Under the pieces are notes generated by a model. That model ran no database searches. It had not been told where the DNA came from and saw only the letters and a program-made list of their open reading frames with translations. A program made the position numbers and the translations under genes. Of a DNA stretch of 31,229 nt, positions 18,621-27,790 are shown piece after piece. Position 1 is the first letter of the stretch. Each line of letters begins with the position of its first letter. This stretch comes from Leishmania infantum JPCM5. Taxonomy: Eukaryota; Euglenozoa; Kinetoplastea; Trypanosomatida; Trypanosomatidae. The stretch spans positions 246,723 through 277,951 of the forward strand of contig NC_009386.2 of NCBI RefSeq assembly GCF_000002875.2, written 5' to 3'.

Positions 18621-19488
18621 CAGCGGGGTGCGGATATGAAGCTGGGGTGCGTCGGCTCCGGCGCCCGGCGTGGGGTTCGGCGGGGGATGTTTGGTGCGGT
18701 CATGGGCGGCCCGGTTCGCCCCAGACAGCGTTTGCGCACGGGTTCAAATGAGCGCAGCGTGCTTGGCCAGACCCTGGGCGGACCGATCGCCTTCGAGTCC
18801 CGCCGCCTTCACAGCTGGAAGAAGGCGGGCTGGCTGGGGTTTCTGCGTTGCGCGTGTCGCCGCTTACGCCTGGGAGGCCACCGCTTTGAGGACTAGAGTT
18901 TGGCCAACGCGGCGAAAAACGTTTCCGGATCGTTCGCCATTGCCTGTGGCGCAGGCGGTCGCACCGGCGTCGCGTAACCCCGCGCCCCCGGTCGCACACT
19001 GCGGGCACTTCCCCCCTACGTACACGCATCCCCGTGCACACGCTGGCCGCGGATGTCGCGAAGATCACCCGTGCCGGCGTCAAGCGCGATGTTTCCCCGC
19101 GCGGTTGCGAAGCGCACCCTCTTTTTGGCGCCGGAGTTCACCAGGATGAGGAAAGCGAATACCAGGTGCCGTGGCCTGCCCCTCGCTTGGCGGCTTGCCC
19201 CACTGCCGCCGTCGACGCCGGAAGATCGCCATGGGCTGGTTGCGGGACACGCGACCCCCCCCCCACTTGGAGCCAACAGCCGCTGTCAGCTGGCACATCG
19301 CCAAGCCTTTCTACGCCCACCGCCCGCGGGTCTTCCCTTTGATGGTCGTCAGCGGCGCCCCATCGAACGCCAAGACCCGGATCAACGACCAACCCGCGAT
19401 GTGCGCCAAGCAATCGGCGCGGCACGTCGGCGCGCCCACCTTCATATGACCCCGCCCCCCCGCCACCGCTTTCCCCCTTTTCTCCCCA
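18621..19488 (+). pseudogene. Linker region of the retrotransposon between endonuclease and RT
   Basis: Recognisable stretches include LHSWKKAGWLGFL (about 18,810-18,845), PRGCEAHPLF (about 19,097-19,126) and WHIAKPFYAHRPRVFPL (about 19,291-19,340). Ingi-type elements carry a similar basic PxG....P.W patch and a W..... segment just before the RT. Frame is lost several times. Confidence 0.65.
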
Positions 19489-20330
19489 GCGGAGCTCGAG
19501 AAGGCGTTGCGCGAAATGCGTCTCGGGCCCGCCCCCGGTCCGGCTCATATGCGCTTCGGGGCAATTTGTGAGCTCCCCCATGTGGGGCTTTGCCCGCTGC
19601 TCACGCTACAAAGCCCATCGGTTGTCCGTGGTCAGGTGCCCGATGCGTGAAGGCTGGGCACGTTCACCTCACACCGAAGGCGGGCAAACCTCGCAAAGAC
19701 CTCCTCCCCCACAGACCCGTTACGCTGACGAGAAATTCGTGCAAGATCCTAGAACGCATGACCCCCCGATGCATCCAGACCACCCATTGAGCCCAGGGCA
19801 CCCCCGCAACAGACGGGCTTCCGCTTGCAGAGGTCTGCGCGGGACCCCGCGCTGTGTCTGGCGTCGCGCATTCTTTCCCGAGAGCGGGGGACAAGGCGGG
19901 CGTGGCCCTGATCGGCAAACCCCGGGGTTTTCACCCATTAGACCACCGCCGCCCCACTGGCACGCCGGGGCGCTACGGGGCGCGCCCGTGGCGGATCTTT
20001 CGGGATTTGCATTTTATCCCAGCCAGCGCCCCCCGCGCGCAGGCGCACAGCCCCAACCCACGCACCGCCCGCCGGCCCGCGGTGCCCAAAGGGAACCGGT
20101 CCTCTGCCCTTTACCCATCGTCATCGCGACGAGCCCCCCCAAGAAGGCGCCCCAATACGCCCTTAGGGGGTGAACACGCCCCCTTTGCCGATGATTGCGC
20201 CACCATTACGCGTGGCTCGGCACACCCTCGAGGCCGCCCGGGGCGCCTTTGCGGGGTGGGAAAAAACCGCCTCATGGAACCCAGGAAACCCCAAACTGAC
20301 TACACGCTGCTGTAGTTAACGCGGCTTGGC
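19489..20330 (+). pseudogene. Reverse transcriptase domain relic
   Basis: RT motifs in order are ELEKALREM and a GPAPGP turn (19,489-19,540), a GQVPDA stretch (about 19,640), RPVTLTRNSCKILERM (about 19,710-19,757), QTGFRLQRS (about 19,810-19,838), VALIGKPRGFHPLDH (about 19,902-19,945) and PFADDCATI (20,181-20,207). The catalytic F-A-D-D box survives (20,184-20,195). The motif A aspartate expected after VALI is Gly. Stop codons fall at the Trp position after PDA and elsewhere, so the domain cannot be made as one polypeptide. Confidence 0.82.
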
Positions 20331-20812
20331 AAGCTCACACTCACAGCGAGCGGGGTCGCCAGCACGGAGGACAGGCGCCCACGTAGATCGGACCTTGCGC
20401 GCCGAGCGCCTACGCCTGCTGCGGCCCCGTGCCATCGCGCCGCCTTCCTTGGGGCCCGGAAGGGGAACCAAGCGCCCCCCCCACCCAGCTTTTGCCCACC
20501 CCCGCCGCCCCTTTGATACCGCAGCTTTGCGCGCGGAAAAGCCCCCGACCCGCAGGCGCCTTTAAAAAGCCCCAGCGCAATACTGCAGGGGTGGTTGCCG
20601 GAATCCCAAGCGGCGCCCCACGTGCCCCGCGCTACACCGAAAAGCCAAATTTGAAAAGCTGGACGCCGAGGCGCCACCACGATGCCCACAAGACCACTTG
20701 AACGTCACCGCAAAAGGGGGTATGATGAGTGACCTCGCTCGGCAGATGTTCCCCCCCCCCACCCGATGCACGACTAAGTGGGTGCCGCCACGCCCTTCTA
20801 AAGCACCTTTGA

Positions 20813-21373
20813 CGGGCTCGACGGTCGACGCCCCGCGACTTCCCTTCGACTCGCCGAACGCCCCTTCTTCCACCTAACCCTGAAAGGCTGCCCATCAGCC
20901 GACGACCTCCCGACAAGAAGCAAGCCGCCGACTACGCGCTCTGGGCTGACGGCGCCTTAAAGCCAACGTTCGGCTCTGGCGGGGTATCAATTCTTGAACA
21001 CCATCGCATACGCATTGCAAAAGCCGAGGTTGCAGCAGGGGAGCGGGCGCGCAGCTACCGGGAAGAATTCGTCGCCTTGGAAGCTGGCCTACGCGTCCCG
21101 CCCCCCCCCCCCATGCCCACCCTTAACCCCCATACGAACGCGGCCGCGGTCTTCACAGACTCGCTCCCTTTCATGAAGGCCCTGAACATCGGGCCGGTGA
21201 CGGCTTTGGACGGCGCACTCAGGCCCATCTGGTGGCTCATTCTTCACCTTGCAAAGCGCAAGATGCGACTTTCCTTCCAGTTTGCCTTTGGCCACGCAGG
21301 TATTTCTCAGCGCGGCCGCGTCGACGAGCTCGCGAAAACAGGCTGCCGTCTCCCTAAGAACGTTTCAGCCTAG
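20813..21373 (+). pseudogene. RNase H domain relic, open in one frame
   Basis: A 186-codon stretch with no stop, bounded by TGA at 20,810 and TAG at 21,371, encodes a type I RNase H fold. It reads DYALWADGALK (Asp codon 20,948-20,950), SYREEFVALEAGL (Glu codon about 21,065-21,067), VFTDSLPFMKALN (Asp 21,158-21,160), FQFAFGHAGIS and RVDELAKTGC (Asp 21,323-21,325). These are the four acidic positions of the family, all in the same frame. In the intact element this activity removes the RNA strand during reverse transcription. There is no ATG at a sensible place for the full domain; the first internal ATG is at 21,077, past the first two acids. It is therefore listed as a relic. Confidence 0.8.
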
Positions 21374-22079
21374 ACCACGGACATCTTCAGCATCGTCCGA
21401 CGCCTGAAGGTCCATCAAGACCTCGCCGTGCTACAAGATCCTCCCCGCGCAGCGCCAGCGACTCCTCGGAGAAAATCCGTTTAACCCCACGTGCCCCCAC
21501 CCCATTCGCCACGGGCAGCCCGTAGCGGCACACTTTCGATGTGACACGCCCCGACGCTTCCGATGGCTTCACAGCCTGATCCACCCTGAAGAAGATATGC
21601 GATGCCGATGGTGCCGACCAGACGCCGACACCCCCCCCCTGACGACGCTATTGTGGACCCACCGCAAACCCACCGACACACACATCCCGCTTCCTGTCAC
21701 CGCAACCCTCTCCTCCCCTTGATCCGCGTCCGCACCTCCGACCCAAAGTCTCGCCGGGGCTGCCCCTTCAACGCCCCTGAAACGAACGCCCCATTCGATT
21801 CGCCGCCCTTCCGGCGTTCTGCCCCGTCTACCCCGACGTTCTCGCTCAGCGAAATAGTCTTTGCAGGCACCTGAAGGCTGCGCATCGCATTCCTCAGCGT
21901 CAGCCCCTCTTCAATAGTGCTCGGACCGTTTCTGCAACCCCAGAGGGGAGTGGTGCGAATACGCTGCCCCCACCGCGCGTTCCACACCTGCGGCCGCGTC
22001 GCTGTCGACGCGCGCTTGATTGACACGCACCTGCGACAACGCTTTCCGTTCCCAGCCGCCGTCACGACCGCCCCTGCGC

Positions 22080-23165
22080 CGGCTTTTGCCCTTCTCCCTG
22101 CGGCAGAACCGCCGCCGCATAGACCTTCGCTTCCCTCGGTGTGGGAAGAAGCATCGCCGGAAGCGTTCGCCGTTCGGCCGTCACCGGTGGCCCCTCCGTC
22201 CCCAACCCCGCGATCAGGCCACACGCGCCACGGTTACCCCAGCCGCCGAAAAACCCCACCCCCGGCAATGCCCTCTCTGTGTCCACACCTTGCTCCCCCA
22301 AAATTACTTTCGTCACTGCGAACCGCTCCGTCGTTTTCTGCCCCGCTTCGTACGCCCGCCAGACCCGGGCCCCGAGCGCCGCAGCCACCTCCGCCCAGCG
22401 GGCCGCCGCTGGAGGTGCCCCCACCCCCCGCAGGTGTACCGCAGGTATTCGATCCGCCGACGTTGCCGCAAGGTGAATCCCGTTGCATCGGCCTTCTCTT
22501 CCCGGGGGCGGACGGTGGCGCCACCCGCTGCCCCTGAGACACGCCCCTATCCGTTGCGGAGCCCCCCGCCAATCATCCCGGCCGTGTGGTCTGCCCCGCC
22601 TGTGGGATGCCCGTTGTGCGTTTTCGCCTTGGCGCACGCCACCGGTCGGCGCACGCGACCCTTTTCCCCCGGACAGAAAGGTTGGCCACGACCCGGTCGA
22701 ACGCCGCGCTGTTGGGATGATGCACGCCGTGCCCGCCCCCACCGTCTTCGTGTCTACTTAAGGGCTGGCGAACTGAGGGCGCACCAGGCAGAGAAACATG
22801 CTCGCAGCCCCCGCCCCAGCGCCGAGCCCTCATTCTACTTCCAGTTGCGCTCAGCTACCCATTTCGTGCGCTCCAGACTGCTATTCCATGTATGCGAGCA
22901 CCACCCGAAACACCGCGCAGGCATGTTCACAGAGAATGGCGTGCTTAGGACGCCAAAGCTCCGCCACCCAAAACGCCACAGCGCACGATATGCCTCAGCA
23001 CCTTCACCATCTCCGCCCCGTTCACGGCCCACCCCACCCGCGCCAAACGGGGCTGGCGATCTTGCAAAAGCCTCGCCGTGGGTGCGTGACCACCGCTGCA
23101 AGGAGTTCCCCGAGCGTCTACGGTGTTTCCCGGGTTTGGAAGAAGAACAACGTCGTCACGGAATT
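22080..23165 (+). pseudogene. C-terminal C2H2-finger region of the retrotransposon
   Basis: Several decayed finger-like patterns can be read: RFPRCGKKHRRKRSPFGRH (about 22,130-22,185), CPLCVHTLLPQNYFRHCEP (about 22,275-22,330), VCPACGMPVVRFRLGARH (about 22,588-22,642), YLRAGELRAHQAEKH (about 22,755-22,800) and RCKEFPERLRCF...EEEQRRHG (about 23,094-23,163). Most have lost one ligand. Ingi/L1Tc proteins end in C2H2-type nucleic-acid binding motifs, so the position fits. Each individual finger is a weak call; the string is the evidence. Confidence 0.6.
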
Positions 23166-23590
23166 GCCGGCGCCAGCGCTGCAAAGGTCGCCTTTGCTGC
23201 CCCCCATGCTCAATTTCTCTGAGAGCCGTTTGGGCTGCCCGGCCCATTCCCGCCCCCGCCCGGGGAGGCACCCGACCCGTCCCCACCGCCGGCGCAGACC
23301 GTCCAAAGCGCCCGCCCCTCATTGTTTCGAGATTATGCGTTGCCTCGGCTTTGCGCTCCGACAACCCAGAGGGGGGTCCGCTTCCGGCGAAAGGGGCGCG
23401 TGGGCCATCGGAAAGAAGCTTCCGCGCACAGGGGGCTGTGTCGCTGGCAGGGGTGGTGCCCTCAAATTGCGCTTCTTTGCGGCGCGCAAAAGCAGAAGAG
23501 CTTGCTCATGGGGCGTCAAACGGTCATGGGTGCGTGCCTCGCTTCCGTGGCGCTCGGGGTGGCCATTCCTAAACAAAAAAAGGTCTGGGG

Positions 23591-25173
23591 TTCTGTAACG
23601 AAAGCGTCCGAACGCCGCCCTCAATCGCGCGCTGAACTTCACGCGGCGGTCGACCTTGCAGTCGCGACTCCCACCGCCGTCTCTTTCACTGCCTTTCCAC
23701 CACGGCATCTTGTGCATTAAGCTTCCTTCTGCTACTTTTTCCATGTGTGCCAGCGTGTCGGCCAGCGTATCCGTGCGGCCGCCTTCGCGGCCTCGCTTTC
23801 AGAACCGTCTACAGGAGGTGTTTGTGCGCCCACCCACGCGAAACCACGCAGGACCATGCGCTATCCTGTCTGCTGACTTCTCCACCTCCTGGAACTGCCG
23901 CGTGCTTCGCATTGTCCGCGTCAGAAGAGATTTCGCCGCTACGCGCCTAGTGTTCGGCCCTGGCACTCGCTTTTCTCTCTCTGACTCTTCCCCCTCTCTC
24001 TTGTCTTTTTCCGCCCCACCCCTTTCATCATACGCGTACCCCGCCGCTCCGTTTGATACGCTTCCCTCTTTCCTTTGAATCCCTTCCCTTTCTTGATCGC
24101 GCCTCTCTGTGTATGTGTGCTTTCAAGTGCGAAGACTTCTTACCAATCCGTTGTCGCTTCATTATTATCGGCAGGTGTTCATTTCAGCCCGATACCTGTC
24201 GTATTTGTCTTTGACCCCCAGCTCTCACCACCCCCTTCTCCAAATCTGTTTCAGTAACTTTTTTGTGCGCTCGTCAAAAGCAAGACGATGTACATCAACC
24301 CCGCCAAAGGCGCGACTGGCTTTATGACCGCTGTTCGCCCTCCGCAACGCAAACTTACATCAACGCAGGCCATATCCTCAGCGCGGAACGGTCCAACAAG
24401 CCTCCACCCATCCCACTCACTCTTCTTTCCGCCGTCCTCCACCTCTGTACTTCTAATTACTCATCTCCGTTAACCACCTCTCTCCTTCATCTGCTCATAA
24501 TCATTCTTCGTGGGTGATGTAGCCCCCCCCCCCCGCACGCTTTCAAGATGCAGCAATTTTGCCCTCACATCGCAGGCGCCGCTCCCACACACTGCCCGAG
24601 CCCGTATCCTCGCACTTCCTGTCAAACTCGCGTGCGTCGATAATTCGCTCATCGCTGTGCACCACCCCTCGGCGCCTGTTTGTGTGTCCGTTTCGTAGGT
24701 TGGTTTCGCTCTCTTATAGATCAGAATATCTCCATACAAGCCGTCAGAACAACGAAGCCGCCCCCCATCACTGCCTCCCTCTACGTACACCGTTGTTGCC
24801 TTTTTTTCGTGGCTGCAGAGTAACCTGTGCATCTGCGCAGACATACTCGCCCACCGCACACAGACATCGACAGACACACGAACCGAAAGAAACGCACGTG
24901 CCGAGAAGAGCAGACAGGCGCACGTGCCTTCTGTGAGAATCTCCCACTGCTCATCTTCGGTTCCCCTCTCTTTTCCCCTGCATCGTTCTCTCCACGGGTG
25001 TACATCTGCGCGATCTCGTCGTTCCTCCAGTCGTAGTGAAGTCTCGTCTCGCCTTCGTCTTGCTCCGCATATCGTCGCCTTCCTCCTTTGGCGTTATTAC
25101 TGTCCCGCTCGTCAAATAAGCTCGACATCTGTCCTCCGTGATTGTGCGAGTGCCTTTCTCTGTCTTCACTTCC
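23591..25173 (+). other. Transition to subtelomeric sequence; no gene seen
   Basis: This is decayed GC-rich sequence to about 23,980, then pyrimidine-rich sequence with normal-looking base use. It includes a C14 run (24,522-24,535) and the diverged copy of the 23-bp array edge described separately. A short stretch just before 25,174 leads into the satellite. No translation was recognised on either strand. Confidence 0.5.
24412..24607 (+). repeat. Diverged copy of the left edge of the 23-bp array
   Basis: The segment runs from a CT-rich stretch through TCATCTGCTC, GGTGATGTA and a C run to ACACTGCCCGAGCCCG. It is collinear with 30,280-30,460, which has TCATCTGCTC, GGTGATGTA, CCCCCC and then the repeat. 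By eye about three quarters of bases match in the better half. The last part (about 24,583-24,607) is a single decayed 23-bp unit. Confidence 0.7.
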
Positions 25174-27790
25174 TCGGTGCGTCTGGTGGTGGTTGCGCCT
25201 CTTTTTGAGATTCCTGTAGTTGTCACCTCGTTTCAAATTGTTTTCATGTTTTGCAGGTATAGATCCTTGTGTGTTTGCACGCCTTCCGTGGTTGCTGTCG
25301 TTACTGCGTCGGTTGGTTGCAGACACCTCTTTCCGTCGACTATATCTTTCTTTCTTTCTCCCTCGTCTTTTACATCTACTCCCATTCGTTCTCTCATCTC
25401 CCTATATATTTGTTTTTCCCACCCGCGGCTCTTCCTCTCCCTCACTCCCTCGGTGCGTGTGGTGGTGGTTGCGCCTCTCTTGTCGATTCCTGTAGTTGTC
25501 ACCTCGTTTCAAATTGTTTTTTCGAAAATCAAGCGTGTGTGTTTGCACGCCTTCCGTGGTTGCTGTCGTTACTGCGTCGGTTGGTTGCAGACACCTCTTT
25601 TCGTCGACTATATCTTTCTTTCTTTCGCCCTCGTCTTTTGCATTTACGCGAATTCTCCCCCCCTATATATTTGTTTTTCCCACCCGCGGCTCTTCCTCTC
25701 CCTCACTCCCTCGGTGCGTGTGGTGGTGGTTGCGCCTCTCTTGTCGATTCCTGTAGTTGTCACCTCGTTTCAAATTGTTTTCATCTTTTGCAGGTATAGA
25801 TCCTTGTGTGTTTGCACGCCTTCCGTGGTCGCTGTCTTTACTGCGTCGGTTGGTTGCAGACACCTCTTTCCGTCGACTATATATTTCTTTCTTTCGCCCT
25901 CGTCTTTTACATCTACTCCCATTCGTTCTCTCATCTCCCTATATATTTGTTTTTCCCACCCGCGGCTCTTCCTCTCCCTCACTCCCTCGGTGCGTGTGGT
26001 GGTGGTTGCGCCTCTCTTGTCGATTCCTGTAGTTGTCACCTCGTTTCAAATTGTTTTTTCGAAAATCAAGCGTGTGTGTTTGCACGCCTTCCGTGGTTGC
26101 TGTCGTTACTGCGTCGGTTGGTTGCAGACACCTCTTTCCGTCGACTATATCTTTCTTTCTTTCGCCCTCGTCTTTTGCATTTACGCGAATTCTCCCCTCC
26201 CCTATATATTTGTTTTTCCCACCCGCGGCTCTTCCTCTCCCTCACTCCCTCGGTGCGTGTGGTGGTGGTCGCGCCTCTTTTTCAGAGTCCTGTAGTTGTC
26301 GCCTCGTTTCAAATTGTTTTTTCGAAAATCAAGCGTGTGTGTTTGCACGCCTTCCGTGGTTGCTGTCGTTACTGCGTCGGTTGGTTGCAGACACCTCTTT
26401 TCGTCGACTATATCTTTCTTTCGCCCTCGTCTTTTACATCTACTCCCATTCGTTCTCTCATCTCCCTATATATTTGTTTTTCCCACCCGCGGCTCTTCCT
26501 CTCCCTCACTCCCTCGGTGCGTGTGGTGGTGGTCGCGCCTCTTTTTCAGAGTCCTGTAGCTGTCGCCTCGTTTCAAATTGTTTTTTCGAAAATCAAGCGT
26601 GTGTGTTTGCACGCCTTCCGTGGTTGCTGTCGTTACTGCGTCGGTTGGTTGCAGACACCTCTTTTCGTCGACTATATATTTCTTTCGCCCTCGTCTTTTG
26701 CATTTACGCGAATTCTCCCCTCCCCTATATATTTGTTTTTCCCACCCGCGGCTCTTCCTCTCCCTCACTCCCTCGGTGCGTGTGGTGGTGGTCGCGCCTC
26801 TTTTTGAGATTCCTGTAGTTGTCACCTCGTTTCAAATTGTTTTTTTCGAAAATCAAGCGTGTGTGTTTGCACGCCTTCCGTGGTTGCTGTCGTTACTGCG
26901 TCGGTTGGTTGCAGACACCTCTTTTCGTCGACTATATCTTTCTTTCTTTCGCCCTCGTCTTTTGCATTTACGCGAATTCTCCCCCCCTATATATTTGTTT
27001 TTCCCACCCGCGGCTCTTCCTCTCCCTCACTCCCTCGGTGCGTGTGGTGGTGGTTGCGCCTCTCTTGTCGATTCCTGTAGTTGTCACCTCGTTTCAAATT
27101 GTTTTCATCTTTTGCAGGTATAGATCCTTGTGTGTTTGCACGCCTTCCGTGGTTGCTGTCGTTACTGCGTCGGTTGGTTGCAGACACCTCTTTTCGTCGA
27201 CTATATCTTTCTTTCGCCCTCGTCTTTTACATCTACTCCCATTCGTTCTCTCATCTCCCTATATATTTGTTTTTCCCACCCGCGGCTCTTCCTCTCCCTC
27301 ACTCCCTCGGTGCGTGTGGTGGTGGTTGCGCCTCTCTTGTCGATTCCTGTAGTTGTCACCTCGTTTCAAATTGTTTTTCAAAAATCAAGCGTGTGTGTTT
27401 GCACGCCTTCCGTGGTTGCTGTCGTTACTGCGTCGGTTGGTTGCAGACACCTCTTTTCGTCGACTATATCTTTCTTTCTTTCGCCCTCGTCTTTTACATC
27501 TACTCCCATTCGTTCTCTCATCTCCCTATATATTTGTTTTTCCCACCCGCGGCTCTTCCTCTCCCTCACTCCCTCGGTGCGTGTGGTGGTGGTCGCGCCT
27601 CTTTTTCAGAGTCCTGTAGCTGTCGCCTCGTTTCAAATTGTTTTTTCGAAAATCAAGCGTGTGTGTTTGCACGCCTTCCGTGGTTGCTGTCGTTACTGCG
27701 TCGGTTGGTTGCAGACACCTCTTTTCGTCGACTATATATTTCTTTCGCCCTCGTCTTGTGCATTTACGTGCATTCTCTCATATCCCTTTT
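25174..27790 (+). repeat. Subtelomeric satellite array, about ten units of 259-276 bp
   Basis: Using TCGGTGCGT as the phase mark, units start at 25174, 25450, 25711, 25987, 26250, 26514, 26773, 27035, 27307 and 27574. That gives lengths of 276, 261, 276, 263, 264, 259, 262, 272 and 267; the last unit diverges near 27,790. Units are very similar and pyrimidine-rich on the + strand. Two differing blocks define subtypes. One has either a TTTTGCAGGTATAGATCC block or a TTCGAAAATCAAG block. The other has either a long CTACTCCCATTCGTTC block or a shorter ACGCGAATTCTCC block. A satellite of about this length has been reported at one end of Leishmania major chromosome 1 (from memory). Long + strand open frames across it reflect the lack of stops and are not genes. 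Confidence 0.92.

Larger units (their letters stand above)
18150..23590 (+). mobile_element. Degenerate ingi/L1Tc-clade non-LTR retrotransposon (DIRE)
   Basis: Fragments of the single long ORF of trypanosomatid ingi/L1Tc elements can be read in order on the + strand through many frameshifts and stops. They are AP endonuclease (about 18,150-18,620), a linker (18,620-19,480), reverse transcriptase (19,489-20,330), RNase H (20,813-21,373) and a tail with C2H2-like fingers (about 22,080-23,165). An A-rich stretch, A3-C-A7 (23,570-23,580), may be the 3' end. The length, about 5.4 kb, is close to ingi and L1Tc. Leishmania is known to keep only dead relatives of these elements. The AP endonuclease, RT and RNase H parts are mostly beyond doubt. 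The exact ends are not, and no flanking duplication was found. Confidence 0.85.

Noticed and set aside
18737..18750. GGTTCAAAT resembling a tRNA B box
   Set aside because: It lacks the trailing CC and there is no A box or cloverleaf around it. It lies inside the retrotransposon relic.
25174..27790. CRISPR-like regular repetition
   Set aside because: Units are about 270 bp and directly joined without unique spacers, and the genome is eukaryotic. It is a satellite.
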